Translations under genes and position numbers: made by a program | DNA from: Falsihalocynthiibacter halioticoli | GTDB taxonomy: Bacteria > Pseudomonadota > Alphaproteobacteria > Rhodobacterales > Rhodobacteraceae | NCBI RefSeq assembly: GCF_025802015.1 | Contig: NZ_JAOYFC010000004.1 | Coordinates: forward strand, 62,001-126,000 | DNA length: 64,000 nt | Reading direction: 5' to 3' | The notes under the pieces: model-generated | The model's database searches: none | Seen by the model: only the letters and a program-made list of their open reading frames with translations | Told to the model about the DNA's origin: nothing | Shown here: piece after piece, positions 1-7,592 of the stretch | How the letters are laid out: every line of letters starts with the position of its first letter | Position numbering within the stretch: position 1 is the stretch's first letter

Positions 1-707
1 TTCCACTATCCACATTCGGGCGGCTTGTCATCAACGACCAGTTAAACGGCTTTGACAACCACATCTATCTGGATGGCGATACGCTTCTATGTACCGATAT
101 TCATGCATTTGCACCGAACGGCGTAGAGGTGTTTGGCGCCATTGATGCTGGTTGGGATATGGAGACAAAGAAAGATCTCTTCGAGAAGAACCACCTGCCG
201 CTGAACAAAGGCTATTTCAATGCTGGCGTTTACATTCTGAATTCTGGGTACTGGCGTGAAAACGACATGACCACGCAATGCATCGCACTGGCAACTGATA
301 CCAATGCCTATCTTCCGCTCGCAGATCAGGATGTGTTGAACCTTAAGTTCGGGGACAAATGTGACTGGTTCGGCGATAACTGGAACTTCAAAAAGGAGCG
401 CTCCTGGACACATAAAGACGAGGCTCCAAACATCCTGCATTTTGCCGGGCGGCTAAGGCCTTGGGATAAAAGGGACGCGCGCGCGCCCGCATCTGTACGG
501 TCGCTATATGCGGGTGTTTTCGAAACGCTTCCTGCTTCGGTGAAAACTCAAATAACGACGCTTGAACTACCCGAGAGGGAGCTCAAAAGGTCGAGGAAAG
601 CGAATGTCCGTAAGTGGATTAGTCGCGAAGCGCGAAAAGAGTGCTGGAACCCAAAACACGACAAAGTCCTGATGCCACTCATGAACAAGATTTTACTTGA
701 TAGCTAA
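1..707 (+). CDS. Glycosyltransferase family 8 protein, 5' end outside window
   Basis: The frame is open from base 3 to the stop at 705-707, so the gene begins upstream of the window and only about 234 C-terminal residues are seen. Near the new N-terminus the text NHIYLDGDTLL carries the DxD metal and nucleotide-sugar binding motif of GT8 enzymes (galactosyl/glucosyltransferases acting on lipopolysaccharide or other glycans). Further on, GYFNAGVYILN matches the second conserved GT8 block. The C-terminal 70 residues are basic and fit peripheral membrane attachment, as in LPS transferases. The donor and acceptor sugars cannot be told from the sequence. A later GTG at 129 is inside the domain and is not a credible start. 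Confidence 0.85.
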   Translation, partial: PLSTFGRLVINDQLNGFDNHIYLDGDTLLCTDIHAFAPNGVEVFGAIDAGWDMETKKDLFEKNHLPLNKGYFNAGVYILNSGYWRENDMTTQCIALATDTNAYLPLADQDVLNLKFGDKCDWFGDNWNFKKERSWTHKDEAPNILHFAGRLRPWDKRDARAPASVRSLYAGVFETLPASVKTQITTLELPERELKRSRKANVRKWISREARKECWNPKHDKVLMPLMNKILLDS

Positions 708-803
708 CGTAAAATAGACTGGTTCTTGATTAAATAGATATCCGAATGCGCTCGTCAGGGCGCGTTCAATCATTTTATGGAACAGAATTTAATGGAGACA
801 AAG

Positions 804-1208
804 ATGTATCGAATTATTGCTTTTCTTGTTGCGTCGCTGGCGTTCGCGAGTGCGTCGATTTCAGAAGAACTCTGTGTGGCAGGGGTGTGTCAGGTTGAGG
901 TGCAGTTTGATACGGGTTCAACAGAGCCGCTTCCCGAGGACGCCCAGGCATATGTTCAACTCCTTGACGTATCCTTGATGGACGTCGCAGCAGCGCCAAT
1001 TGCAGGGAAGCGGATTGCGGTTTCTGAATTGCCGATGACGATTGACCTTTTGTTTGATCCAGCCGTGATCGATGAGAGGTTTACTTATGTCGCGACCGTA
1101 GAAATTATCTCAGATCGAAAGCGTATCTATCGAAATACGCAGAGCTATCCTGTTTTGACAAAAGGCGCGCAAAAATCCGTGAGTGTTATGTTGGACGCGA
1201 TGCAGTAA
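804..1208 (+). CDS. YbaY/YscW-like small exported protein
   Basis: This 134-residue protein begins with a hydrophobic signal segment (YRIIAFLVASLAFASAS). I chose the ATG at 804 because GGAG lies 6 bases upstream; two ATGs further upstream (777, 792) would add a polar tail and lack a ribosome site. The mature part has AYVQLLDVSLMD, then ELPMTIDLLFDPAVID, then SYPVLT. This is the block order of the YbaY/YscW family (PF09619), small beta-sandwich envelope proteins often anchored as lipoproteins. No lipobox cysteine is seen here, so it is probably periplasmic. Its role is unknown. It stands alone between a glycosyltransferase and a small lipoprotein on the same strand. Confidence 0.7.
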   Translation: MYRIIAFLVASLAFASASISEELCVAGVCQVEVQFDTGSTEPLPEDAQAYVQLLDVSLMDVAAAPIAGKRIAVSELPMTIDLLFDPAVIDERFTYVATVEIISDRKRIYRNTQSYPVLTKGAQKSVSVMLDAMQ

Positions 1209-1305
1209 GGCACGTTCCATTTTGGGCGCGAAAAGTTTTGTGATAGGGTGAAGGTGGAGCAATTTCTCTAACGACACCAACTTTTTTCTAACCAAGGATA
1301 CTGAC

Positions 1306-1599
1306 ATGAAACTTGCTTATCTCGCTGCTGTACCGCTGGCATTTTCACTTGCTGCTTGCGTCGAAACTTCGGAACCCGTGGGCACACCTGCTGTCGGAAG
1401 TTCAACTGATCTGACCCCGTTCATTGGCGCAAAAGCAGGGCAAGCGGAAATGGGACTACAGAATCTAGGCTACGAAAACGTGCGGAGCAGTGGGCTAACA
1501 TCTTATTGGTTTAACCGCTCTACGGGCGCATGTGCCGAAATCACCACGTCCGATGGCAGATATTCTTCAGTAAACATGCTGCCATCTGGCGATTGCTGA
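1306..1599 (+). CDS. Small conserved lipoprotein
   Basis: A 97-residue protein whose N-terminus ends in the lipobox LAAC (Cys18), so it should be lipidated and exported. The mature part is rich in Ser/Thr/Gly and contains FIGAKAGQAEMGLQNLGY and an aromatic segment SYWFN, followed by two further cysteines (CAEI and the C-terminal GDC) that could form a disulfide. The start is supported by AAGGA 7 bases before the ATG. I recall similar short proteins in Rhodobacterales but know no function for them. A strong hairpin follows directly after the stop, so it appears to be a single-gene transcript. Confidence 0.6.
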   Translation: MKLAYLAAVPLAFSLAACVETSEPVGTPAVGSSTDLTPFIGAKAGQAEMGLQNLGYENVRSSGLTSYWFNRSTGACAEITTSDGRYSSVNMLPSGDC

Positions 1600-1615
1600 T
1601 CGCATAAACACTTTC

Positions 1616-1655
1616 GGCCACCGTTAGGTATCAGACCTGACGGTGGCCTTCTTTC
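1616..1655 (+). terminator. Intrinsic terminator after the small lipoprotein gene
   Basis: GGCCACCGT (1616-1624) pairs perfectly with ACGGTGGCC (1640-1648) and is followed by TTCTTTCT. It ends the plus-strand lipoprotein transcript and overlaps the last codons of the convergent VanZ-like gene. Confidence 0.75.
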
Positions 1656-2031
1656 TAAGATAAGCTATGAAAGCGTGATGAAGCGGCCAGCCAATCGCGG
1701 CGCCGAGAAACACGCCTGTGGTGTCTGCGATGAGATCAGCCATTTCCCGCGAGCGGCCAACAGTGGGTTGGATGAGTTCGATGAGCGCGCCGTAAAGCAC
1801 TGCCGCCAAAACCACTCGCACAAGCGCGCGCGGGTAAATCACCGCACAGGGTAGTGTCAGTCCGAAAAAGGCAAGCATATGGTATAACTTGTCGTCGCCG
1901 GGGAGCGACTTTGGAACGCTGACAGGCATCAGTGTAAGAAGTGCGATGACACAGCCAAGCACTACGGTTGCCCAAATTACAAATGCGCGACGTTGCTTTC
2001 GCGCGGGGCCAGTGTCTTGTTTGAAATACAA
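1624..2031 (-). CDS. VanZ-like integral membrane protein
   Basis: This 135-residue protein has about four hydrophobic segments (around residues 15-35, 48-68, 72-90 and 100-120). The signature DDKLYHMLAFFGL at the start of the second segment and the acidic ELIQPTVGRSREMADLIADTTG loop are typical of the VanZ-like family (PF04892). The prototype VanZ gives low-level teicoplanin resistance, but most proteobacterial members have no known role and sit in the inner membrane. Nothing nearby suggests antibiotic resistance. The gene is convergent with the small lipoprotein gene, and their ends share the terminator hairpin. Confidence 0.75.
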   Translation of the reverse strand: MYFKQDTGPARKQRRAFVIWATVVLGCVIALLTLMPVSVPKSLPGDDKLYHMLAFFGLTLPCAVIYPRALVRVVLAAVLYGALIELIQPTVGRSREMADLIADTTGVFLGAAIGWPLHHAFIAYLRKKATVRSDT

Positions 2032-2094
2032 CGCAGTTCTCCTGTTTGTCTCTTATTGCCTGTGGCGAATGGTTAGACAACGGCTTTCGAAGTC

Positions 2095-2135
2095 GAGTTA
2101 AAACGAAAACGGCGCCCCAAAAGAGGGCGCCGTTT
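2095..2135 (-). terminator. Intrinsic terminator of icd
   Basis: On the minus strand, AACGGCGCCC pairs perfectly with GGGCGCCGTT (2125-2134 with 2108-2117) around a 7-base loop. The stem is followed by TTCGTTTTAAC. It lies 21 bases past the icd stop. Confidence 0.85.
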
Positions 2136-2155
2136 GCTGTTTGGTTTAGGATTAC

Positions 2156-4384
2156 CTAGCCGATGATAGCATTCAGTGTTGCGCTCGGGCGCATGACTGC
2201 TGCTGTTTTGGCTGGGTCCGTGTGGAAGTATCCACCGAGATCAGCTGGTTTGCCTTGTGTGGATGCAAGCTCTGCGAGGATCGTGTCTTGCTTGTCGGCG
2301 AGCTCTTTCGCGATGGGTGCGAAATGCGCGGCCAGTTCGGCATCCTCGGTTTGAGCGGCCAGGGCTTCGGCCCAGTAGAGCGCAAAGAAATAGTGGCTGT
2401 CGCGGTTGTCGAGTTGGCCAACTTTGCGCTGTGGCGATTTACCAGTGTCGAGGAGTTTCTCGGTTGCGGCGTCAACCGCTTTGCCGAGTACGGCTGCTTT
2501 GGCATTGCCTTTGCTGTCGGCGAGGAAGTTCAGAGATTCTCCGAGTGCGCAGAATTCGCCGAGCGAGTCCCAACGCAGGTGTCCTTCGGATACAAGCTGC
2601 TGAACATGCTTTGGCGCAGAGCCGCCCGCACCTGTTTCAAACAGGCCGCCACCGTTCATAAGCTTCACAATCGAGAGCATCTTGGCGGATGTACCAAGCT
2701 CAAGGATCGGGAAGAGGTCGGTCAGGTAATCGCGCAGAACGTTACCTGTCACCGCGATGGAGTCTGCACCGGTGCGAATTGTCTCAAGGGTCTGGCGTGT
2801 TGCCGCCCGAGGCGCGAGCGTGAAGAATTTGTCGGCTACGCCTTCGCGCTCAAGAATTGCGTCGACATACTTGATTAGCTCGGCATCATGCGCGCGGTTT
2901 GCATCGAGCCAGAAGATCGCTTCGGAGCCGGTTGCTTTCTGGCGTGAAATGGCAAGCTGCACCCAGTCTTCGATCGGCGCTTTGTTGGCTGACGAGGAGC
3001 GCCAGATGTCACCCTTTTCAACCTTGTGCGAATGAAGCACTTCGCCATTGGCCAGAACATAGCGGATTTCTCCGTTGCCGGGCGCTTCGAAGGTTGTTGG
3101 GTGTGAGCCGTATTCCTCGGCTTTTTGCGCCATCAAGCCAACATTGGAAACTGTGCCAGATGTTGTTGGGTCCAGCGCGCCGGTTTCTTTGAAATAGTTG
3201 ATTGTCTCGTCATAAACGGGCGCATAGCAGTTGTCTGGGATCACACATTTTGTGTCTGCGGGCTTGCCGTCAGGGCCCCAACCTTTGCCGCCTGCACGGA
3301 TAACCGCAGGCATCGACGCGTCGATGATGACGTCTGATGGCACGTGAAGGTTTGTAATGCCTTTGTCGGAGTCCACCATGTAGAGCGGTGGCTGACCGGC
3401 GAGGGCAGCTTCGATATCCGCGAGGATTGCGGCGGACTGATCTGCTGGCAGAGTCTCGACCTTGGCAACAAGATCACCGATGCCACTGTTTGGCGAAACA
3501 CCGAGGCTCTCGAATGTGTCACCGTGTTTGGCGAATACATCCTCAAGGAACACAGACACAAAGTGACCAAAGATGATCGGATCAGAGACCTTCATCATTG
3601 TCGCTTTGAGGTGCACAGAGAAGAGAACACCTTCAGCTTTGGCTTTTTCGATTTCCGAGCGAATGAATGCCCGAAGAGCTGCCGCACTCATGAATGTGGC
3701 GTCAACAACTGTACCTTCTGCAAGGTTGATGCCGTCTTTGAGGAGAGTCACATCGCCATTTTCTGCGACGAACTCGATCTTGGCAGCACCAGCTTGATCG
3801 GCGCTGATGGTTGCGGACTGTTCGTTGGAATAGAAATCATTCCCCGGCATGGAAGCCACGTGCGTTTTAGAAGTAGAAACCCATTCGCCCATAGAGTGCG
3901 GGTTTTTCATCGCGTAATTCTTTACCGCGCGTGCGGCGCGACGGTCAGAGTTACCCTCACGCAGAACAGGGTTCACAGCGCTGCCCTTGATCGCATCATA
4001 GCGCGCGCGGATGTCTTTTTCCTCGTCGGTGGTTGGGTTCTCGGGATAATCCGGAACGTTGTAACCTTGGGACTGAAGCTCCGCGATTGCGGCAGTCAGC
4101 TGTGGAACGGACGCAGAGATGTTTGGAAGCTTAATGACGTTGGCCTCTGGTGTTTTAACCAGAACACCAAGTTCAGCAAGGTCGTCAGATTGGCGCTGCT
4201 CTTCGGTAAGGGCTTCTGGCACCGTTGCGAGAATGCGGCCTGCAAGCGAGATATCTTTAGTGCCAACGCTTACATCAACAACAGATGCAAAGGACTTAAT
4301 GATTGGTAGAAGCGATGCGCTCGCAAGCTGAGGCGCTTCGTCTACAATGGTATACAATATGTCGGGCTGTTTTTTCTGTGTCAT
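2156..4384 (-). CDS. icd: NADP-dependent isocitrate dehydrogenase, monomeric type
   Basis: This enzyme oxidatively decarboxylates isocitrate to 2-oxoglutarate with NADP+ in the cytoplasmic TCA cycle. The 742-residue length is that of the monomeric (type II) family, not the roughly 400-residue dimeric form. Family segments are clear: DILYTIVDEAPQLAS at the N-terminus, the SNSGIGD-like run SPNSGIGDLV near residue 295, SDKGITNLHVPSDVIIDASMP in the middle, and the C-terminal DNRDSHYFFALYWAEALA. The start at 4384 (MTQKKQ) fits the family; a longer reading to 4450 would add an unrelated arginine-rich tail. The gene stands alone with its own terminator and is divergent from the fumarylacetoacetase-family gene. 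Confidence 0.96.
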   Translation of the reverse strand: MTQKKQPDILYTIVDEAPQLASASLLPIIKSFASVVDVSVGTKDISLAGRILATVPEALTEEQRQSDDLAELGVLVKTPEANVIKLPNISASVPQLTAAIAELQSQGYNVPDYPENPTTDEEKDIRARYDAIKGSAVNPVLREGNSDRRAARAVKNYAMKNPHSMGEWVSTSKTHVASMPGNDFYSNEQSATISADQAGAAKIEFVAENGDVTLLKDGINLAEGTVVDATFMSAAALRAFIRSEIEKAKAEGVLFSVHLKATMMKVSDPIIFGHFVSVFLEDVFAKHGDTFESLGVSPNSGIGDLVAKVETLPADQSAAILADIEAALAGQPPLYMVDSDKGITNLHVPSDVIIDASMPAVIRAGGKGWGPDGKPADTKCVIPDNCYAPVYDETINYFKETGALDPTTSGTVSNVGLMAQKAEEYGSHPTTFEAPGNGEIRYVLANGEVLHSHKVEKGDIWRSSSANKAPIEDWVQLAISRQKATGSEAIFWLDANRAHDAELIKYVDAILEREGVADKFFTLAPRAATRQTLETIRTGADSIAVTGNVLRDYLTDLFPILELGTSAKMLSIVKLMNGGGLFETGAGGSAPKHVQQLVSEGHLRWDSLGEFCALGESLNFLADSKGNAKAAVLGKAVDAATEKLLDTGKSPQRKVGQLDNRDSHYFFALYWAEALAAQTEDAELAAHFAPIAKELADKQDTILAELASTQGKPADLGGYFHTDPAKTAAVMRPSATLNAIIG

Positions 4385-4635
4385 TCTATTTTGGCCTTTC
4401 TGCGATGGGCGGGAGCAGCGGCGCGCATGTATCGACGCCGGAAATTTCACTTAAAAGCGCGGCAAAGCTCGTAGCCTTTTGCGCAATGATGGATTGCGTA
4501 GCCGTTTAAATGAGGTTGCGGTAAATTTCAATTGCTCAGAGCCAAAAAGGGTTGCGCGAGATGCCGCAGCGCGCTTGTTATGTGGCAAATGCACGTAGGG
4601 GCTTACGATTGCATACTGACCTTGAGGGGGAAGAG

Positions 4636-5325
4636 ATGGAAGATTTGGTGATCGCGGCGCCGGAGCAGGTGTTGCTTGATGTTGTTGGTACGCATGCAAA
4701 GTTTCCCGTTCGGCGGGTATATTGCATTGGCCGAAACTATGCGGCTCATGCGGTTGAAATGGGCCACGATCCAACAAAAGAGCCTCCATTCTTTTTTCAG
4801 AAGAACCCTAACAATCTAACGCAGGCGTCGGAATTTCCTTATCCGCCGCATACCAATGATGTGCACCATGAAGCAGAAATCGCAGTTTGCTTGGCTTCCG
4901 GCGGGGAAGGAATCCCAGAGGATGATGCTCTAAATCATGTGTTTGGCTATGCTCTTGCTCTCGATATGACACGTCGTGATTTGCAGGGCGCGGCGAAAAA
5001 GGCGGGGCGACCTTGGGAGATTGGCAAAGCATTCGAACATTCGGCGCCAATTGGGCCGATCCATCCGGTTGCCCAAACGGGTCATATTTCATCCGGGCCG
5101 CTCAAGCTCACAGTTAATGGTGCGCTTCGGCAAGAGGGCGACGTGAATCAGATGATCTGGAAAGTGCCGCAGATGATCTCTTATCTGTCGAACTACTTCG
5201 CGCTATCCGCGGGCGATGTGATCCTAACAGGAACTCCAGAGGGCGTTGGGGCTGTCGTTCCGCAGGATGAGATGTGTATCTCCCATCCTGCGCTGGGCGA
5301 ACTTAAGGTGACTGTCATAACCTAA
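4636..5325 (+). CDS. Fumarylacetoacetate hydrolase family protein
   Basis: This 229-residue protein has the FAH fold core: VYCIGRNYAAHAVEMG near residue 30, FFFQKNP, then HHEAEIAVCL with the metal-binding glutamates, GYALALDMTRRD, and the C-terminal GDVILTGTPEGVGAV. The family cleaves C-C bonds or decarboxylates in aromatic and acid catabolism; short forms include acylpyruvate hydrolases and oxaloacetate decarboxylases. The exact substrate is unclear. The start at 4636 is preceded by GAGGGGGAAGAG, a good ribosome site; an upstream ATG at 4552 has none. It is convergent with malK, with only 3 bases between the two stops. Confidence 0.9.
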   Translation: MEDLVIAAPEQVLLDVVGTHAKFPVRRVYCIGRNYAAHAVEMGHDPTKEPPFFFQKNPNNLTQASEFPYPPHTNDVHHEAEIAVCLASGGEGIPEDDALNHVFGYALALDMTRRDLQGAAKKAGRPWEIGKAFEHSAPIGPIHPVAQTGHISSGPLKLTVNGALRQEGDVNQMIWKVPQMISYLSNYFALSAGDVILTGTPEGVGAVVPQDEMCISHPALGELKVTVIT

Positions 5326-5328
5326 GCG

Positions 5329-6387
5329 TTACAGCGCCTGACCTGATTGGCGATCAAAATACCGAAGCTGGGCTTTATCGACGCTTAAGCCGACAGTACC
5401 CGTTTGCGCAAAGCTCCAAGGAAGCCGGGCAGTAAGTTTCGTCTCGGCAATCTCGAATGACAGATACGTGTCAGATCCCGTGTTCTCCGAAGATGTAACC
5501 TGAACTTCTATATCCGAGCCAATCGCGAAGTTCTCAGGACGGACGCCAAGCGTGATCTCTCCTGTAGCGGTTTCTGGAATCGTAACGCCAGTAAGTTCCT
5601 GACCGTCGCCAAGTTGAATGCTGTTTTTGCCTATAACAGTAGCAGGCACGAGGTTCATTGGCGGCGAGCCCATGAAATCGGCCACAAATGTATTGGCAGG
5701 GCTGTGATAGATTTCGGCAGGGGTGCCGACTTGTTGTACGAAACCGTCTTTCAGAACAACAATCTTGGTTGCCAGGGTCATCGCTTCGATTTGGTCGTGC
5801 GTCACATAAACGATCGAGGCGCCCGTTGTTTCATGGAGCCGTTTGATCTCCGCGCGCATTTCAACACGAAGCTTGGCGTCAAGGTTTGAGAGCGGTTCGT
5901 CAAAGAGGAATAGCTCCGGATCGCGCACAAGCGCACGCCCCATGGCAACACGCTGACGTTGCCCGCCAGATAGTTGACCGGGGCGACGATCAAGCAGGCT
6001 TTCTATTTGCAAGAGCTTGGCAACTTCATCAACTTTTGCCGCGATGCTCGCTTTGTCCTGTTTCCGAATTTTCATGCCAAAGGCGATGTTTTCGCCCACT
6101 GTCATGGTCGGGTAAAGCGCATAAGATTGGAAAACCATCGCAATATCGCGCTCGCGTGGCGGCAGAGCCGTAACTTCGCGACCGCCAATCATGAGGGTTC
6201 CTGCGGTTGTTTCCTCAAGTCCTGCGATGCAGTTCAGCAAGGTAGATTTGCCGCAACCAGACGGGCCGACAAGAACAAGAAATTCGTGTGGGTCCATTGT
6301 GACGTTGATGTCTTTTAGGACTTCAATCTGCCCGTAGGATTTTTGGAGCGCCTGAATTGAAAGCGCATGTTTGGTGTTTTCTACCAT
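5329..6387 (-). CDS. ABC transporter ATP-binding protein, MalK/UgpC type
   Basis: The ATPase subunit that powers a sugar importer, 352 residues. Walker A GPSGCGKST is at residues 41-49, followed by a Q-loop (VFQSYALYP), the signature LSGGQRQR, Walker B LFLFDEP with the D-loop SNLDAKLR, and the switch histidine in THDQ. After about residue 240 the OB-fold regulatory domain (TOBE) typical of MalK/UgpC/MsmX proteins follows. It most likely partners with the MalFG-like permeases encoded from 10491. It overlaps the end of lacI by 7 bases, so the two are translated from one minus-strand message. Confidence 0.95.
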   Translation of the reverse strand: MVENTKHALSIQALQKSYGQIEVLKDINVTMDPHEFLVLVGPSGCGKSTLLNCIAGLEETTAGTLMIGGREVTALPPRERDIAMVFQSYALYPTMTVGENIAFGMKIRKQDKASIAAKVDEVAKLLQIESLLDRRPGQLSGGQRQRVAMGRALVRDPELFLFDEPLSNLDAKLRVEMRAEIKRLHETTGASIVYVTHDQIEAMTLATKIVVLKDGFVQQVGTPAEIYHSPANTFVADFMGSPPMNLVPATVIGKNSIQLGDGQELTGVTIPETATGEITLGVRPENFAIGSDIEVQVTSSENTGSDTYLSFEIAETKLTARLPWSFAQTGTVGLSVDKAQLRYFDRQSGQAL

Positions 6388-7424
6388 GAGGTTTCTCCTG
6401 ATGCGGGGGCAGGGCCGGTTGAATCGCGGATGATCAACTCGGCACGCTCAATTGTCTGAAGGTCTTTCGGTTGTGCACCGTCCAAAAGATCGCAAATTGC
6501 CTTGGCAAGTGGCGCGCAAGCATCACGGAAGGGTGCGCGCGTTACGGTTAGGGCGGGGCTGAAGTTTACGGCTCGCATTTGTGGCACGGCGTCATCATGC
6601 GCGATAACCGATAGTTTGGACGGGATTGGAATATTAAGATCATTTGCCGCGCGATAGACACCCGCTGCGATAAGCGTAGAGGCGCAAATAATCGCCGTGG
6701 GAGGCAATCCTTCGTGCCCAGAAAGAAGTGAAAGTGCGGCGGAATACCCGTAATCCTCTGTCAGTACGCCGTGATGCACAGCGAACTCTGGGATAACCAA
6801 GCCCTTGTGGCTGGCAGCAGCTTTAAAGCCTGCAAGGCGCGAGGCCGAGAAGGTAAAGGAACGCGGGCCATTCAGAAACGCAACGCGCTGGTGGCCGAGA
6901 TTGGCAAGGAGATTTAGCGCGTCACTTGCAAGATTCCTGTTGTCGATATCGAAATAGGCATAATCCGCGTTCTCGGTCCGGCCATGAACAACAAAAGGAA
7001 TGCCCTGTTCTTGCAGGTAGGCGATGCGCGGATCGTCTTTTTCCGGTGCGTTCAGGATAAACCCATCAAGCGTGTTTTTCTCTACGAGACGTTTGTAAGG
7101 CATCAGGATTTCATCGGCCATCGAGGCATGAAACACCAAATCCATATCGCGACGGGCGAGCTGGTCCGAAAGGCCAAACATGATTTCATAGAACGCAGCA
7201 TCCGTTGCTTGCGTGCTTTCCGGCTTGAGAATCATCCCCACCATACCCGAGCGACCAGAGACCAATTTCTTGGCGATTTGGTTCGGGCGGTAGTTCATTT
7301 TCTTCGCGGTCTCGGCAACAAGAACACGCGTTTTTTCACTGACTTCCGGGAAGCCATTAAGCGCCCGACTCACCGTTGCGGGCGAGAGGTTGAGGGCGTT
7401 GCCGATGTCCTTCAAAGTTGCCAT
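6381..7424 (-). CDS. LacI-family regulator of alpha-glucoside uptake (AglR-like)
   Basis: A 347-residue repressor with the LacI-type helix-turn-helix at residues 2-25 (ATLKDIGNALNLSPATVSRALNG) and hinge around residues 45-58. A periplasmic-binding-protein-like sugar sensor domain follows. Its divergent neighbour is alpha-glucosidase and MalEFG, and malK lies downstream in the same transcript. It therefore probably controls the whole cluster in response to an alpha-glucoside. Two copies of a TCAAA..CG..TTTGA palindrome sit in the divergent control region; one touches the ribosome site of lacI itself, suggesting autoregulation. The start is supported by GAGGAG 6 bases upstream of ATG. Confidence 0.95.
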   Translation of the reverse strand: MATLKDIGNALNLSPATVSRALNGFPEVSEKTRVLVAETAKKMNYRPNQIAKKLVSGRSGMVGMILKPESTQATDAAFYEIMFGLSDQLARRDMDLVFHASMADEILMPYKRLVEKNTLDGFILNAPEKDDPRIAYLQEQGIPFVVHGRTENADYAYFDIDNRNLASDALNLLANLGHQRVAFLNGPRSFTFSASRLAGFKAAASHKGLVIPEFAVHHGVLTEDYGYSAALSLLSGHEGLPPTAIICASTLIAAGVYRAANDLNIPIPSKLSVIAHDDAVPQMRAVNFSPALTVTRAPFRDACAPLAKAICDLLDGAQPKDLQTIERAELIIRDSTGPAPASGETSW

Positions 7425-7434
7425 TTAAATCTCC

Positions 7435-7448
7435 TCAAATCGATTTGA
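7435..7448. promoter_or_regulatory. LacI-family operator at lacI, perfect palindrome
   Basis: TCAAATCGATTTGA is a perfect 14-base palindrome with the central CG typical of LacI-family operators. It abuts the Shine-Dalgarno sequence of lacI, 11 bases before the start codon, so a bound repressor would block transcription through the leader. Confidence 0.75.
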
Positions 7449-7511
7449 AGATATATCATCTATAAAAATAAGGCAAAAACTTTGTACCAGCGGACGCTAA
7501 AATAAATTCTT

Positions 7512-7525
7512 TCAAAACGCTTTGA
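7512..7525. promoter_or_regulatory. LacI-family operator at the alpha-glucosidase promoter
   Basis: TCAAAACGCTTTGA matches the operator at 7435-7448 at 12 of 14 positions and keeps the central CG. It overlaps the likely -35 element of the plus-strand operon, a classic repression position. Its centre is 77 bp from the other operator, so looping between them is possible. Confidence 0.7.
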
Positions 7526-7549
7526 AAAATTTAAACACGACGCTATGCT
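7522..7549 (+). promoter_or_regulatory. Probable sigma-70 promoter of aglA-malEFG
   Basis: TTGAAA (7522-7527), a 16-base spacer and TATGCT (7544-7549) resemble a housekeeping promoter. The -35 hexamer lies partly within the second LacI palindrome. The distance to the start codon at 7593 is reasonable. Confidence 0.5.
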
Positions 7550-7592
7550 TTTTTGAGAATCAGACGAACCAACCAATTTCAGGAGGAGCGGC

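Noticed and set aside
3344..4309. 321-codon antisense frame opposite icd
   Set aside because: Shadow of icd; no ribosome site, no recognisable domain, and icd is certain.
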